From Hybos culiciformis (lineage: Eukaryota; Arthropoda; Insecta; Diptera; Hybotidae), in NCBI GenBank assembly GCA_964007475.1, contig OZ023273.1, forward strand, positions 17,187,922 to 17,251,921: a DNA stretch of 64,000 nt. The letters run 5' to 3'. The position numbers and the translations under genes were made by a program. Below the pieces are notes generated by a model. That model was given only the letters and a program-made list of their open reading frames with translations. It was not told the DNA's origin and did no database searches. Positions 11,400 to 24,697 of the stretch are shown here, piece after piece. Each line of letters opens with the position of its first letter. Within the stretch, counting starts at the first letter, position 1.

Positions 11400-14371
11400 C
11401 TATCTTGTGCAAGTACTTGTTTGCAAACGAGTATTTTTGCTTCGAAAGTCATGCACGTTTATGCATTGAGAAAGTCATGCATGCGTTTTTTTTCTTTTTA
11501 TTTAGTCCTTGATTTTATTTTAACCAGCTTCTTTTTTTGCCACCAGCATATGAATAATTTCCAGACTTTATATTTTAAAATCTCTCTAAATTTGTTTTAT
11601 TTTTTATTATAAAATGTATGAAATTGTCTATATTTTAGAATTTAAAAATTTATTTGAAACTATAGATGCAAAGAAAAGTTTACCCAATCTTTGAATTTTA
11701 AAATATAAATTTAAATATGGACCTATCGATCCATATAGAAAAGATAGTTTTCTTTAAAATTGAAATTTTAACATGAGCAAATTTTAAATGCACTATAACA
11801 AAATTTGATTTTATTTTATATGCAAATTGCTATGCTGACTTATCATAAGCATTAAATGTTATCAGAGTATAAAATAAAATTAAAAAAAAAAAAAAAAATT
11901 ATTTTCAATATCAAAAGAGCTAGACGAGCATTATTTTTTATTGCTTTAATATAAAAAAAATACGAACATTTTATCATGTTCATTTTATTAACTCATAAAT
12001 AAACATAATTTCTAAAGCATAAAATTTTATAAAATTTGATTTATCTTCCTATGCATAAATAAATTATTATCTATGTATACTTTATAAATATTCTCTTCCA
12101 TAATGATAAATTTCACTGATTTCCATTTCATTAGATTAAAAATAAACCCTCGTGTTATTTTTTTGTCGTGCAATATAAAAATAGAATATGGACATCCTTT
12201 GACCAATTAAGTGAATTTTCAATAAATTTATTTCCATTTGAATATTTAAATATAAATAATAAAAATAATTAGTATAGGTACTTTTTATTTAAAAAACTCA
12301 TAAATAATAATGTCCTTTTTACTAAGAAAATCTTGGTTTTTAATAATAATATGCTTGCAAATTTTATTCGGTTAGCCTTTTGAAGATTGTTAACTATGCA
12401 TAACAAAATTTCCTTTATGGATTTAATTTAGATTTTATCAACCTGTTTTTTATGCATAAAAATATGTTCTTAATTTATTTCATTTCATTGATTTTTTTAA
12501 TTTTTTTTTTGTTTTAATTTTTTGTGAATGATATTAAATTAGGTGTGTTCTATAAAATCAGGCTTAAAAATTCGTTTGCAAAGAATTCTTTCCAATCGTA
12601 TAAAAAATTAATTTTTGTTCAGCATCATAAGAAACAAACCTGGCCTTTATATGAATAGATTTTATTATTAAACATAATTTCCTTTATCTTGTAATTATAT
12701 ACCATAAATAAGATCAAGTTTCTTATATTGCCATTATTTCAAGAAAGTTGATAAAAACTATAGAAAAAAAAAAGTATTTTCATTTTTTATTAAGAAAATT
12801 TATGTTACAAAAACAATGAAAATTATTTAAAATTTATAAATTAAAATGTCCTTCCTATGTTTTCAAATTCTATTGTTTTCATAATTGATCTTTTGTTTTC
12901 TGGAAAATGTTTTGTAATATTAATAATGGTGTATTTATTTTTCTAAGAATTTTCAACATTATGTACATAGACATACCATAACAGGATAATAATGTTTTTA
13001 AAGTTAAAAGAAAATTAGAATTTAAGAAAATTGTTTCAATCTTTTAAACATTTATATAAAGAATATATATCGCTGTAGGGTAATAAGGAAACGTACCAGA
13101 AATGATTTGATCCTTTTGAACTATGTATAGTTCAAAATAATTATAAGTTTTTTCAAACGTTTCGTGATTTTATATATATTTAATAATGAATTTAATCATG
13201 AATGATTATTTTTATCAACTGATAATTTTCGCGGCAAATGATAGTGTTTATATGTATACCTATTTTATTCATATAAATATGTAATGAAAGAAAATTTAAA
13301 CCGTAATAGTATTCTTTCTCAATATATTTTTGTTTATATACAACATATGCACAACATACATCGAAATTATCATATTTATACAATTTTCGAAAATTTCTTT
13401 TAAATAAAAATAAGTTTAAGGATTTATGATCTGAGATTCATAAAATTCTTATTTGTTTTTTATTTATAAGCATAAATGCCAGGTACATAATAATACTGTA
13501 GAAATACATATGCACATCTATCATAATTTTTAAAGTGTTGTAAAATTTAAACTTGATGTTTAAGTTAATTACTTATATTATAACGTATAGTTCTAAAAAT
13601 CTAAAATTATAAATGGCACAAAATTAAAATTTTTTTTTTCTTTTTAAATGAGAGCTTTTCTTTTTGCTCACGCTTTCATTGTAAAAAAAAAATATATATT
13701 GAGTAGAGCACAAAATGCTTTTGTAATTAAATTATACATAAATTTTAATTAAAGAACAATAAAAATTATGTACTTTTGTTGAATACAAAAGCTTATAGAA
13801 TAATATAAAAAAAATCGTTGCATATAAAATAATTATTTACATTATACCTACATTTTCTTTTATAGTTATTTAAATTTTTGTATGCTGGCAAATAACTCTC
13901 TTTGTTTATGTATCTATAATTTCTAGGGTTTGAAAGAATAATAAAGAATCATTGCAAAGTTGAATAATTTTCAATGTTTTTTTTTTTTTTTTTCATTTTT
14001 TTTAGGCAAATTATTTCAAGCACCTGATTTCTATATTTAAACTTTTCCGTGGTTCTTATCTAAACAATAAATTTTAAACATCCTTTTGAGTTAATTTTTT
14101 TTTATTGTTATTTTATATCTATGAATACTTTAATAGAGAGTACAATATAATCACAAATGTAATAAAAAAAATTAAAAAATGGGTATGATTTTCATAAATA
14201 ATGTAAAATTGAATAATCGATATTATTATAAAGTTATTAAATTTAATAAAGTCAATAAATTCGATTCATTGAATTGAAATTTAATGTATATGTAGTGTAA
14301 TAAAATTTATAACTACATTATGTTAATATAAATTTAATTTAATAAAAAATTAAAAGAAAAACGACAAGCAT
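11400..14371. other. AT-rich non-coding stretch
   Basis: No gene can be supported. The open frames present (for example + strand 11385-11612, which starts inside the hAT right end, and - strand 13192-13383) are AT-biased chance ORFs. Long A and T runs occur at about 11880 and 13978. Confidence 0.55.
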
Positions 14372-14528
14372 ATGTGGTCTAATCATGTTGAAATGATTTG
14401 TAAAAGAATTTATTTATTTTTTAATAAACATGAAAACTGGGAAAAGAAAATTAAAGCAGTGTATAATAACATTTTTAAAGCAATTTCTTCGACACGATAT
14501 TGTCATGAAGCTGATGATGCAAAATGTT
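14372..14528 (+). CDS. weak candidate first coding exon, unknown protein
   Basis: An ATG opens a 65-codon frame whose first 52 codons are less AT-rich than the surroundings. They encode a mixed, soluble-looking peptide ending SSTRYCHEADDAKC. At that point a donor-like TGTT|GTAAGA occurs with GT at 14529. The leader before the ATG is A-rich, like that of the 8171 gene. I recognise no family and see no matching downstream exon. A chance ORF is the main alternative. Confidence 0.18.
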
Positions 14529-15011
14529 GTAAGAGAACCTTGTTTTATTTTTTGATGTCGAACTTGTAATATCAGTAGACTTAACATTTTTATTTGACAA
14601 TCAATGTATGAAATATCACAAATATTTAAAGCATTTTCAAACTTTTAAATTAATAACTGAACCATTAGCAGTTCCATTCTACATATATTAACTATTTCCT
14701 CGCCACAGTAAACTTTTAAATAATTTTTGTAAATTTTCAACCCTTTTTAGACGGTTATTTTAGCCAGTTCCTTTTTAGTTTAATTTCTTCCGAATTTAAG
14801 ATTAAAATCAAAATCATGTACTAAAAAAAATTTAAAACGTGTAATTTTATGTTTGAAAATAATTTCTCTAGAAAAAATTTTAATTAATAAAACAGTGAAA
14901 TAGATTTTTGAAATGAAAAAATCACATTTTTTATCCGGATTAAATTCAATTAAATTTCCCGAGAAATAAAAAAAAAAAAACATCGGTTTTCAGGAATTGA
15001 AAATGAATATA
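14529..15011. other. AT-rich stretch leading into a hAT-like terminus
   Basis: No gene. It includes TTTCCCGAGAAAT near 14955, a diverged copy of the CCCGGGAAA words at about 15012. This part is therefore probably subterminal DNA of the same decayed transposon. The 67-codon - strand frame at 14780-14983 is a by-product of that element. Confidence 0.4.
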
Positions 15012-15042
15012 TTTCCCGGGAAATCCCGGGATGGAAACTCTA
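15012..15042 (-). mobile_element. terminus of a decayed hAT-like element
   Basis: Read on the - strand the segment is TAGAGTTTCCATCCCGGGAT followed by TTCCCGGGAAA. This is a terminal-repeat-like sequence with internal CCCGGG palindromes, very unlike the AT background. Similar TAG..TTTCCATCCCGGGATTTCCCGGG ends are known from insect hAT-type elements (general knowledge, not searched). I cannot find the opposite end, so the copy is probably truncated or its partner has decayed. Confidence 0.45.
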
Positions 15043-18000
15043 TATAAACCACATTAATTTTATTAAAGAATTAAAACAAAGAACATTTGATGAGGAAGCT
15101 GTGGGCTTTATTTTTCCGAATTAGTTATCTATTTGAATGAATGATTATATGATTTTTTTACACACGAAAAGGGTATATGGTATGCTTTGGGAATTAAAAC
15201 TTTTTGACAGACTTTTTTTTATAAATACTTTGTTGGAACGAATACGTGCTCCTAGGAAGTAACAGCTCTAATATTGCTTTTCATATATTTTCTCGTCAAA
15301 AAATGTTAAAATTCACAAATGTCACTGCATGAGCTTTGAAAATTCGATATTAGTTCAAAGCGAAATTCATGTTTTTTTACAGTATAAATTATAAAAGGTA
15401 CGTATTCTCTATGTATAACTATTCAGTCGTTTATACTTATGGACTTTTCTCAATATTATTCATAAATAAAATAATATGTTTTCTTATTACGCACATATTT
15501 TAACGATTCAAGTTTGTGCGATTTTTTAAAAACTTTTTTCTGCATGGGTAATAACCGCGTGATGGATATTTTGCATATTTTAGCTCAATACTTTATTATT
15601 CTTATTGAAAACAACTGTTTGATATCCCTACCTTTGTTCGTTCTTAAAATGTAACATAAAATACAAATTTCTATGATCCTATTTTTAACTATTGTATGAT
15701 CAATCGTGTGGAAAATAAAATCTGGACAATCCAGTTTCATCTTTTTTATTGCGCAAATATTTATAAGAACACATCTGATGATGATACTAAAAAAAAAAAA
15801 CCTTCTATGATTTGATGTGTTTTCCTGTCTACTTTGAAGAGATCCTTATAGTTAAAATATTCATTCGAAAATTTTAATAAGTAACGTTCTTATTTTTTTT
15901 GTCACACTATAGTTTATTCAATGATTTTATTTTATGCAATAAAATTGTTTTTTTGGGAACAAATAAATTGGACAATATGAAATACTTTATCCAATTTTTA
16001 TTTGTAAAAGTTTTGATAGTTTGAAGACAAATTGAAATATAATATTAAGACAGAACAAAAATGATTACGGTTTTGTCTAATAAACATTTTATATTATTTC
16101 AATCAAATTGTGAAAATAAAAATAATTTAAAAGATATTCTTTCAAAAATAGAATAAATTTTATATTTACACAGGAATTACGATCGAAAATTTAGAAAAAA
16201 AGGAAAAAATAATAAAATAAGGAATAATTTCGTCAATTAGAACTAAATGAAATAGAAATGATGATCTCAGTATCTAAGAATAAGAAAAAAAAATTTTATG
16301 TTGACTAACATTTATGGGTATAAAAAAAAATAGATGAAGAAGTGAGATGTTATTTATGATTTTTATAATAAGTAGAAAAATTTTATTAATTCACAAACAA
16401 TCGCAACAACAATCCTTACTTACTTTGTAGATAATGAATTATTGTCTTTAGAGTCTTGTAGACAGATTTAGTCGTTAAAATTGTTCGTAGTTTAATCATA
16501 AGCAACTAAGTCTGCAGATTTACTTAAAAGTTCTAATTTCTAATTTTGTAAAGTATTCTTATATTCATTTTTAGGTTGCAATAAAAAGTTTGAGATTCCA
16601 TTTTCAATTGAATTGAATTATTTATAAACCTACAAACTCTTTATTTATTTTCTTCAATAAATTGGTCTATCTTTGAAATAATAAATTTATATATATTTGA
16701 GGTTTTCAACCCCTCTTTATTGTAACTCATAAAAAATTTTTCGCTCAATCGATTGTCTTATTGGATCATTAACTCATTTCGTTTTTATTTTCTATAATTT
16801 TATGGATTTGGTTTCAGAAAAAAAAAAAAAAAAACAAACGCACTTCATTAAAAGATAATAATATCTTTATTTTACTTTTTTTTTTTAAATAAAAACAATA
16901 AAAAAAATGTTTAATATTTGTGGCATCATCTAAAATTATGGAAATTAAAATAATAAATGAATTGAAAATACATAATTTATTCTGATTTTGGCGATAGTAG
17001 ATAATACATTTATTAGGATTTTTATGTATTAATTTTTGCATATAATGATGCGGAAGGACTTTATATTTGAGAGTTATAGTGGATATAGTGACCATAATCT
17101 TAAAAAATCCTTGAAACGAGAAACCTTCACTATTTCATATATTGCATATATTCACTCACTATACACTATCAACGATAAAAAAAATTCAAACAATGTGATT
17201 TAATGCAACTTTAAGAAAAATAATTTAAGAAAATTTTAAAAATTATTGCACAATATGTGAAATTCTTAATAAACCTTAATCCCTTAGCTGATTTCATAGA
17301 AATTTTATTAAATTTTCATTGTATTAAAGAAAAACAATTCGTTATCAAATAAAAAATACATAAAAATTCTTAATACAGTACAGAGAGTTTACTTGACAAA
17401 GATATAAAATTATTTACATAGAATTTATTAGTTTTAAAGACAATTTCTTTCACTTAACACTATTGTTTTCATTCTGTTTGAATCCAGAGCAAATGCAGTA
17501 AAGTTTTACAAAATTATCTTGTCACAAAATGATCTAAAGTTTTCTGACCCTATTCATAAAAAAAAACAATAAAAAACTCACTTATTTTCTAAGCATAAAA
17601 TGAAAATTGAGTTCATTGAGCTGAACAAATTCAGGTTAAAAGAAAAAAAATAAATAAAATAAAATTAAAAAAAAATAAAATTAACTCAAAGAAAATCTTG
17701 TAAAATTATGTCCTTTTGTTGTATTAAGTTCATTTAAAAAAAAAAAATTATATTAATTCCACCTCAATAACGTTAAAATGTATATTTTTAATTCAGTTTT
17801 TCATCGTTTATTTCTACAGATACATGTTGATATATATCTATTTAAAAAAACAAAAAACAAACGAAGGATAACTTCAAAGGATTCAAATTGTACGTTAAAC
17901 AGCAGTTTTATTTTATTTTTCAGTGTTCAGGTTTATCTATCTTTTTTTTTTGTTTTTTTTAATTCACCATTTCAGATTTTGCGCACTAATAATGAATATA

Positions 18001-18449
18001 TCCATAGTGGGGTAAATGTTTCAAAAATGGTTGTTTTCCAAAATTACACAAACAGTTGAACACGTGAATTTAAATCGAAGAGAACGTTTAGATACTCTTT
18101 TATTTTTTATTTGAAGAAAATAAAAGTATTTTTTTACATTTTCATTTAGAACTTTTTTTTTGTACTCTAAAATATTCGAAAATATATTTAGCTCTTCATA
18201 AATGAAAATTTTGTAACAATTTTAAGAGATTTTTTTTTATCTTTTTTGCTAGTTAAGGAATTTTATTTTTTCTTCTATAAAAAATAATTTAAATATTTAT
18301 TTGTTTAATTGTGAAAAAATGCGTTTTGTAAATAAATACAATATTTTAATATTATTTTATTTATTTATTAATTTTTAATTTTTTTTGGTACAAAATCGTA
18401 GATCTTTTTTGATTTTTTTTTTTAAATTAAAAAAAATTAAAAGACAAAA
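15043..18449. other. AT-rich non-coding stretch
   Basis: No supported gene. It has several poly-A and poly-T tracts (about 15790, 16816, 17735). The chance open frames at 16814-17095 (-) and 17778-18059 (+) are dominated by AT-rich codons and lack domains. The last few hundred bases are T-rich, then A-rich, like the leader of an insect transcript before the island at 18450. Confidence 0.5.
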
Positions 18450-18551
18450 ATGTCTAAACCACAACCACCACCGCGTCAAGGACGAAAACAAAGATTTTTT
18501 TCAGCTCCAAATGTTGCAAAAGATCAATGATGGATTGGGATCGAATTCAGG
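18450..18551 (+). CDS. exon-like island with good start context and donor; frame conflict
   Basis: GACAAAAATG is a favourable insect start context. The ATG at 18450 begins MSKPQPPPRQGRKQRFF and continues SAPNVAKDQ before a TGA at 18528. A second frame, offset by one base, is open over the same stretch and reads on through QLQMLQKINDGLGSNSG to a consensus donor G|GTAAGT (GT at 18552). The switch point between frames is a T7 run at about 18495-18501. A one-base difference there would make a single frame from the ATG to the donor. So this may be a coding first exon with a homopolymer error or allele, a 5' UTR exon with a short upstream ORF, or an exon from 18505 using TTTTTTTCAG as acceptor. I recognise no family and found no partner exon. 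Confidence 0.35.
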
Positions 18552-18936
18552 GTAAGTTTACATTGAATTACATTTTGGTGTGCTATATTGTAAAATATTA
18601 TATTTATTTATTGAATAAAAATTTAGTGTAATTTCCATTAATGTCATTCGGCCAAAAATTATAATAATTTTGTTGATCAGATTCTGAAACAATTTTTTTT
18701 TTAATAGGGGGGCTAACAATTTTTTTAGTTCTTCTAATCGTATATCTATCTATACCCAACAGAATTATTTTCATTGAAATCCATTAAATGTAAAATACGT
18801 ATAGAAATGTTATCTTAAACTAATTTGGGCTCTTTGCTGGTTGAAAGCCTCTAATTCGTAAATACCAAATAGTAGAATCTCATATTTTAGTCGACGTTAA
18901 AGTAATATTGTGACCGCTATATAACATATACATATA
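18552..18936. other. AT-rich spacer or intron after the 18450 island
   Basis: It starts with a consensus donor GTAAGT and then returns to AT-rich background. Nothing else can be supported. Confidence 0.45.
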
Positions 18937-18944
18937 ACATATAT

Positions 18945-19193
18945 CAGGGGTGCTCAAAGGTTTATGTGTGGTGAGCCGCACGTTCGAAAATCGTAAAATA
19001 CTGTAGAGCCGAAAAATTATCAATGCAAACTTAAATTTAAATTTTATTATAATATGTGCACAAAAATCTAAAAAATTATATGAAAATTGTATAATAAAAT
19101 ACAAAATTTCAGTTAAACTTAATAATTTATTGAGCCACAAAAAAATTTCAAAAAGCCGCATGCGGCTAATGATCCGCAATTTGGTCTTGTCTG
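18945..19193. mobile_element. hAT MITE (249 bp) with 8-bp target-site duplication
   Basis: The element starts CAGGGGTGCTCAAAGG and ends TTTGGTCTTGTCTG. The reverse complement of the right end, CAGACAAGACCAAA, aligns with the left end as degenerate terminal repeats. Subterminal words AGCCGCACG on the left and AGCCGCATGCGGCT on the right are typical of the 'gagccgcatgcggc' hAT MITEs in animals. ACATATAT occurs directly before (18937-18944) and after (19194-19201) as a perfect 8-bp duplication, the hallmark of hAT insertion. There is no transposase, so it is non-autonomous. A 105-codon - strand frame across it is a chance ORF. Confidence 0.82.
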
Positions 19194-19201
19194 ACATATA
19201 T

Positions 19202-22200
19202 CATTATCTTACTTCCAACTTATAATGTAATATTACATTTGCTATAATAATGACGGCAATGCTTTCCTAGGAAACCATGACTTAAGGATATCATAATATT
19301 TTATTTTTCAATTCCAAAACAAATTTTATAGTCGTACTTTAAAGTTCCAAATTCAAATAAGATAGATTCAAAAATCTATTATATTTGTTTAGTAGATTTT
19401 TATAAGAAGCTAAATTTATTGGAATAACTTATCTATACATTTATGTATGTGATTATATGTATTTTCTTTGTTTAGAGATTATAACTTTTTTTTTTAATAA
19501 AGCATGCACGCACCTCTTATCTAGAGTACATATTTTTTAATAATAAATCACTTAAAGATTGAATCAAAAATACAATTATATAATCACCTGATTAGTATAC
19601 TTAAATAAGTAAATATTGACATTGTGTTCTAAATTTGGAAAAATAAATTATATTGTGTCGGTCGCAGCTATTTCTGTGAACATAAAGTAATGATATTTCT
19701 ATTTTACCTTTCTCTTCTATAATAAGTTGTAGAATACACATTTTTTTAACAAGAACTCACTGGATAAATTTAAACATTCATATTTCGCAAAATTGTTGAA
19801 TATTTCTGCAGAAACATCTGTAGTTTACATACAAAACTTTGCAATCAAAGAATTTTTTTCTTAAACATTTAAATTATTGTATTCTTTAATAGATATAGAT
19901 TTCTTAAAGGACATGATCTATTAAATGATGAAGCTATAAATCATATACCAAAAAATTCAAAAATAATAATATACATATATTATTATAATATAATTTTATC
20001 CTCTTCCTCAAAATAGAAGAAATTGTCACTCCTTAAAAGTGAAAGTTTTCATCTTAAAAAGTGTGGAATCCAAATGGAGGGTATACGACTCAGAATAAAG
20101 ATTTCGATAAAAGAACGCTTACTTTTGATGTAACCAACCAATATCTTACTCCCATAAATTAAAAGAAATGCTTACAAAACACTCGAACAAAATTACACAC
20201 TCTTTCAAAGTTCAAATTGGACATTTTCTTAATTCTATAACTTTCTAAAATTTTGCATTTTAAATAAAACATTTTTTTTTTCATAAATATATTATTTCTA
20301 TATTTATCACAAAAATTCATTTTTCAATAATTTAATTTTCTGTTTTAAAAATTTATGCATTTATTGAACTGCGGTCATCTATTTTTAAAAAATATAATTT
20401 TTTAAGCGTTTTGATTTTACAAAGTATAGAAAATATATACTTTTATGTATACATTATACATTATAATTTGACCGTTTGAATGAGTCTGTATATTGATAAA
20501 CTCAAATTAAAATATAAAAAAATATAAAATAAGCAAAAAAAAAAAATTAATTTTTACATAAATTTTCTCTGCAAAACAAAGATCCCCAAAAATATATACT
20601 TTATAATTTTTCTTCTCTTAAAAAATTTGAGCAAATTATAAGATATAAAATATTTTATGCAATTGGGCCCATTCTAATACAAAATTTTTTATTTTTTTTT
20701 CATTTAGTTAATCCAAAAATATAATTTTTTGTGTCAGTTGTTAACACGTGCTGCTAGTATTCGGATGAAATTTTCGCATATAACACAAAATTACAAAAGA
20801 TAAAAAAAATTTTAACGTCTGAATAAATGTAGTTTGAAAGATTTTTTTTTTCTCTTGTCGACCTAAATTTTCCATGTGCGTCGTCGTCGTGACGGTAAAT
20901 TTGGAAAAAGTGGGGAAAAAAAAAATTAAGCTAAACAATAATAAAACAACTCTCCTGGAATTATCCGAATTGTGGAAAATTGTCTGTAAGAGAAAATTAA
21001 AAAAAAAAAAAAACTTGAATGTGTAAATTATGTAGGACTATGTAGTTATAAAAATTTATTGCAACGAAAAAGGAATTATATATTGAACTTTTAACCGAAA
21101 GATAAATATTCTTCAAAAATTTAGGATTAACGATTTTTTTTTTGTTATACTATCGAAAAACATATTGATATAAATAAATCTATAATATTGTATACATAAA
21201 TAGAAAAATATAAATTTGGAATTTTGGTTGCAGCCTTATAAAGTGCAATAATTAAAAAAAAAAATAAAAGGTGTGGAAACGCAGAAATAGAAATGTTTTA
21301 TGCGTTCTCTAGTCTTTTGACCTTTGAATCACTTTTAAATTGTTCCCATAATAATTATGAATTCAAAACTTTTGACTTTAAAATATCGAGATTGTCTTTT
21401 TCATTACATACATATATGTATATAAGTTTTGTGAAATTTATGTACGCATTTTACCTTTAAATTATAATAATACAAAAATTACATCAATTTTTCCAGGTTA
21501 ATAACTATTTTTTTCTTTAACTTAGTTATACATCATTTTATATACATAATTTGTATATAATTTAACTCAAAACAAAAACAAAATATAAATTATCATTAAG
21601 GCCTAGAAAAACAAACAAGTTTTTTTATTTAGGTTATTTTTTTTTGTATGGAAAATATTCGAATTTGGGCGCGATTCAAAAAAAATTTCCCAAAAAAAAA
21701 AAAAAACAGAAAAATTTAAGATAAACAACACTCTTATACAATTATGCAATTAATATATGAACAATGTGGTGGAAATTTTCTTTTAAAAATATTATACATA
21801 ATATATGTGCTAATTTTTGAATGCATTCTAACAAGCCGACCAAACATTTATGTATATTACATACTTTATATAAATACATACATAGCTACATAAATAAATT
21901 ATAAGAAAATTCTCCTGTTCATAATAATACCGAGGTGAATATCATCCCACACAAAATTCTGGAAAATGTTGAAAAATTATTATTTTTTTTTCTTTAACCC
22001 ACACATAAATGTTAAAATTCCCATTTCAAGTTTATTCGATAAGCTTTCGTGCTGATAACACGTACCGTTTATAAAAAAAATTTTTTCTTCGGTTAGTTTT
22101 AAATTTTTTGTTTCACGGTTAAAAAGCGCGCTATATTCTCAAAAAAAAAAAAAATAAAAATAAAATCATATATATTTGAAAAAAAAAAAAAGAAAAATTA

Positions 22201-24372
22201 TATTAGGTAGAAATTCTATTTTTATAACTTATTGATTTATTTAAAAAAAAAAAAAAAAAAAAACGTTACAAAAAACTAAAAAAAAAAAAAATAAAAAAAA
22301 ATTATGAAGAATGAATAAAAAGGATTTATTAAAAATTTATATCAAATTCTTAGTATAGTTATAAAGAAAAATAAATATATACGTAGATATATAATTTGTT
22401 CTAGATTGGTTTCTAAAAAAAAAAAATTATAATAAAAATAAAAATAAAGGTATGAAGGATTACGCTTAAAATGAAAAATGTGCGATTTTATTTTCAGTAA
22501 ATGTGCATGCAAGAATAATAAACAATAAAAAACGAAAATAAATAAAAAACAAAAATATAATATTAAATAATTCAATATTTGATGATAGTTATTTATTAAA
22601 ATTAACTTCTATTCAATTATTATATAGTTCTATAGTCTTTAAATAAAAAATTAACAATTCCCAGAGGGAAATTGGTTTTAATTTTCCATTCCAAGAAGAT
22701 AATAATAATAATTATAAAGCTTTTAATATTTTTTTAATTATATATTTTACAATTTTCCTTACACATGAATGAATATTTTAATTTATTTTAATTTTTTTTT
22801 TTGTATTAGGATTTGATTTTGAGCTCTACTATATATGTTTTATTGCTATTTGATGTAGATTCTTTGTTTTTATAATGTCTTCAAACTTTATGCTTTGTAA
22901 CTTTTTTTGTTATTAAATTAAACAGTCAATATAGAGGGCTCAATATCGCAGATGCTTGAAACTTTAAAAGATGAATTGAAAATAGCCAGTTTGAATTAAA
23001 ATATCTGTATTTTTATCTTTATTTTTGGATATTTTAATGCCTGGCGGATAGAACTTCTATTTATAACAATATATTGCACTATGCTGCCTATATATTATAA
23101 CTATATATATTAGTTATATATCACAATATTACATTGATAAATTTTTAGAATATTATATTCTGCTGTTCCAACACTTTGGATTTACATTTTAATTTATCAT
23201 AAAACTAGATAACTAGAAAATTATAATAAATTGCATCAGATGCGAAAGATCTTAACCCTTTAATAAATTTTCTGCTAAAAATAGTGCATGAATAAATTTT
23301 TTTTTTCTTTTAAAAATAAAATAGATATGAAAATTTTAAATAAAGAATTAACTTTAGAGACATTTTCACATTTATACCAAGCAATAATATGCTAAAGATT
23401 GATTTTTAATAAAAAATTTACATATTTTTTAAAGATATTAAAAGCTTTATTTGATTCGATACTGCGAGCTTAAGTGCATTTTAAAATTCTTATTCATCGC
23501 AACATTTTATTTCCCTTTTTATATTCATTTTTTTCACTAAATTTATGAAGTTTTTTTGAAAAAAATTAAATAAAAAAACAAAACTTATTTAAATTTACGA
23601 TCATTTGAAATGAATTTAATATTTAAATAATTTTCTTATATTGTATATTAAATGAAAAATAATAATAAAAATTTTTTTTTATATAGTGATAATTTTACAC
23701 TCAATAATCATTAAAATTGATTCAAAATTAATAAAAAAAAAATAATACATATACATATTATAGCCAGGCATATAATTTAATTAAATTTCTTCTAAAGTCT
23801 AGATATTTCTTTTTAATTCAAACATTAAAACAAATATTATTATAATTAATATAATTATTATGAAAAACAATAATCAAAATTAAATTTCATAGTATATAAT
23901 AACTCAAAATAATAAAATGATAAAAGTTTGTGAAAGATAGAATTGATAAGGTTTAAAAAAAAGTAACCCAAGTGAAAATAAAATTCAAAAATTAATAAAA
24001 CGAAAACATAATATCTGGAATAAATTATTTTTATAAATTCATTACAATTCTCCAACGTCAGGTAAATTAAGAAATTATTATTTATTTTATTTAAATTAAA
24101 CAATCACTTAAGTTTAGGATTCAATTTGAAATAGTTTTGATTTTAATATAAAAGTTTGGCAATTTCTATTTTAATACAATTGCACACTACTAAAAATACA
24201 AAGTGTAGAGTGAAGCTAAACAAATTAAAACTGGCTTATTTTTTATATTGTTTATATTAAGTTTTATATTGTTATTTAGATGGAGCCTCCTTTATAAACA
24301 TCTTTTTTTTTCGGCCGAAGCACTAGTAGTTTTTGGAAATATTTGAAGAAAATAATAGTAGATTATTGTATA
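19202..24372. other. AT-rich non-coding stretch with dense homopolymers
   Basis: No supported gene. The segment from about 20.5 to 22.3 kb is unusually dense in A/T homopolymers, with runs of 13 or more near 21000, 21700, 22140, 22240 and 22280. It contains an isolated GTCGTCGTCGTGACGG word near 20880. All 60-80-codon open frames here are AT-biased. TTAACCCTTT at 23252 looks like a piggyBac-type end but has no partner. Confidence 0.5.
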
Positions 24373-24537
24373 TGTAAACTAAATTTGTTATTAATTAAGA
24401 GTTCTGTATACACAAAAATACATTGACACGAGTCAATACTTATATCACGAGACCGAAGGTCGAGTGATATAAATTGACAAGTCTCAACGTATTTTTGTGT
24501 AAATAAAGAACGAGTTGTATAACAAATTTTGTTTACA
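24373..24537. mobile_element. palindromic foldback MITE flanked by TA
   Basis: The two halves are inverted copies of each other around a centre at about 24455 (ACCGAAGGTC). The ends are TGTAAAC and GTTTACA. Inside each arm are AAATTTGTTAT, ACACAAAAATAC and TATATCAC words in mirror order. By eye about four in five arm positions pair. TA lies directly outside both ends (24371-24372 and 24538-24539), as for Tc1/mariner-type MITEs. A single transcript through it would fold into a long hairpin. It has no coding capacity. Confidence 0.75.
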
Positions 24538-24697
24538 TATTCAATGTACTGTTTTAATGCGTAGGGGAGAGGTAGTTGCAAAGAGAGAATATTTTTTCTT
24601 CTCATTTTTTCTCATTTTTTTTTTTTGTATTTGGCTGTATTGAAATATTGTGAGAGATATTATGTTTGTTTAGGTATTACGTAATATTCAATACGAA

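Noticed and set aside
18880..19197. 105-codon - strand frame
   Set aside because: It runs across the hAT MITE and its flanks, so it is incidental to the element.
23252..23261. TTAACCCTTT here, TTAACCC at 26157 and TTAACCCTTT at 37181, as piggyBac-type ends
   Set aside because: All lie in the same orientation. No inverse AAAGGGTTAA partner was found near any of them.
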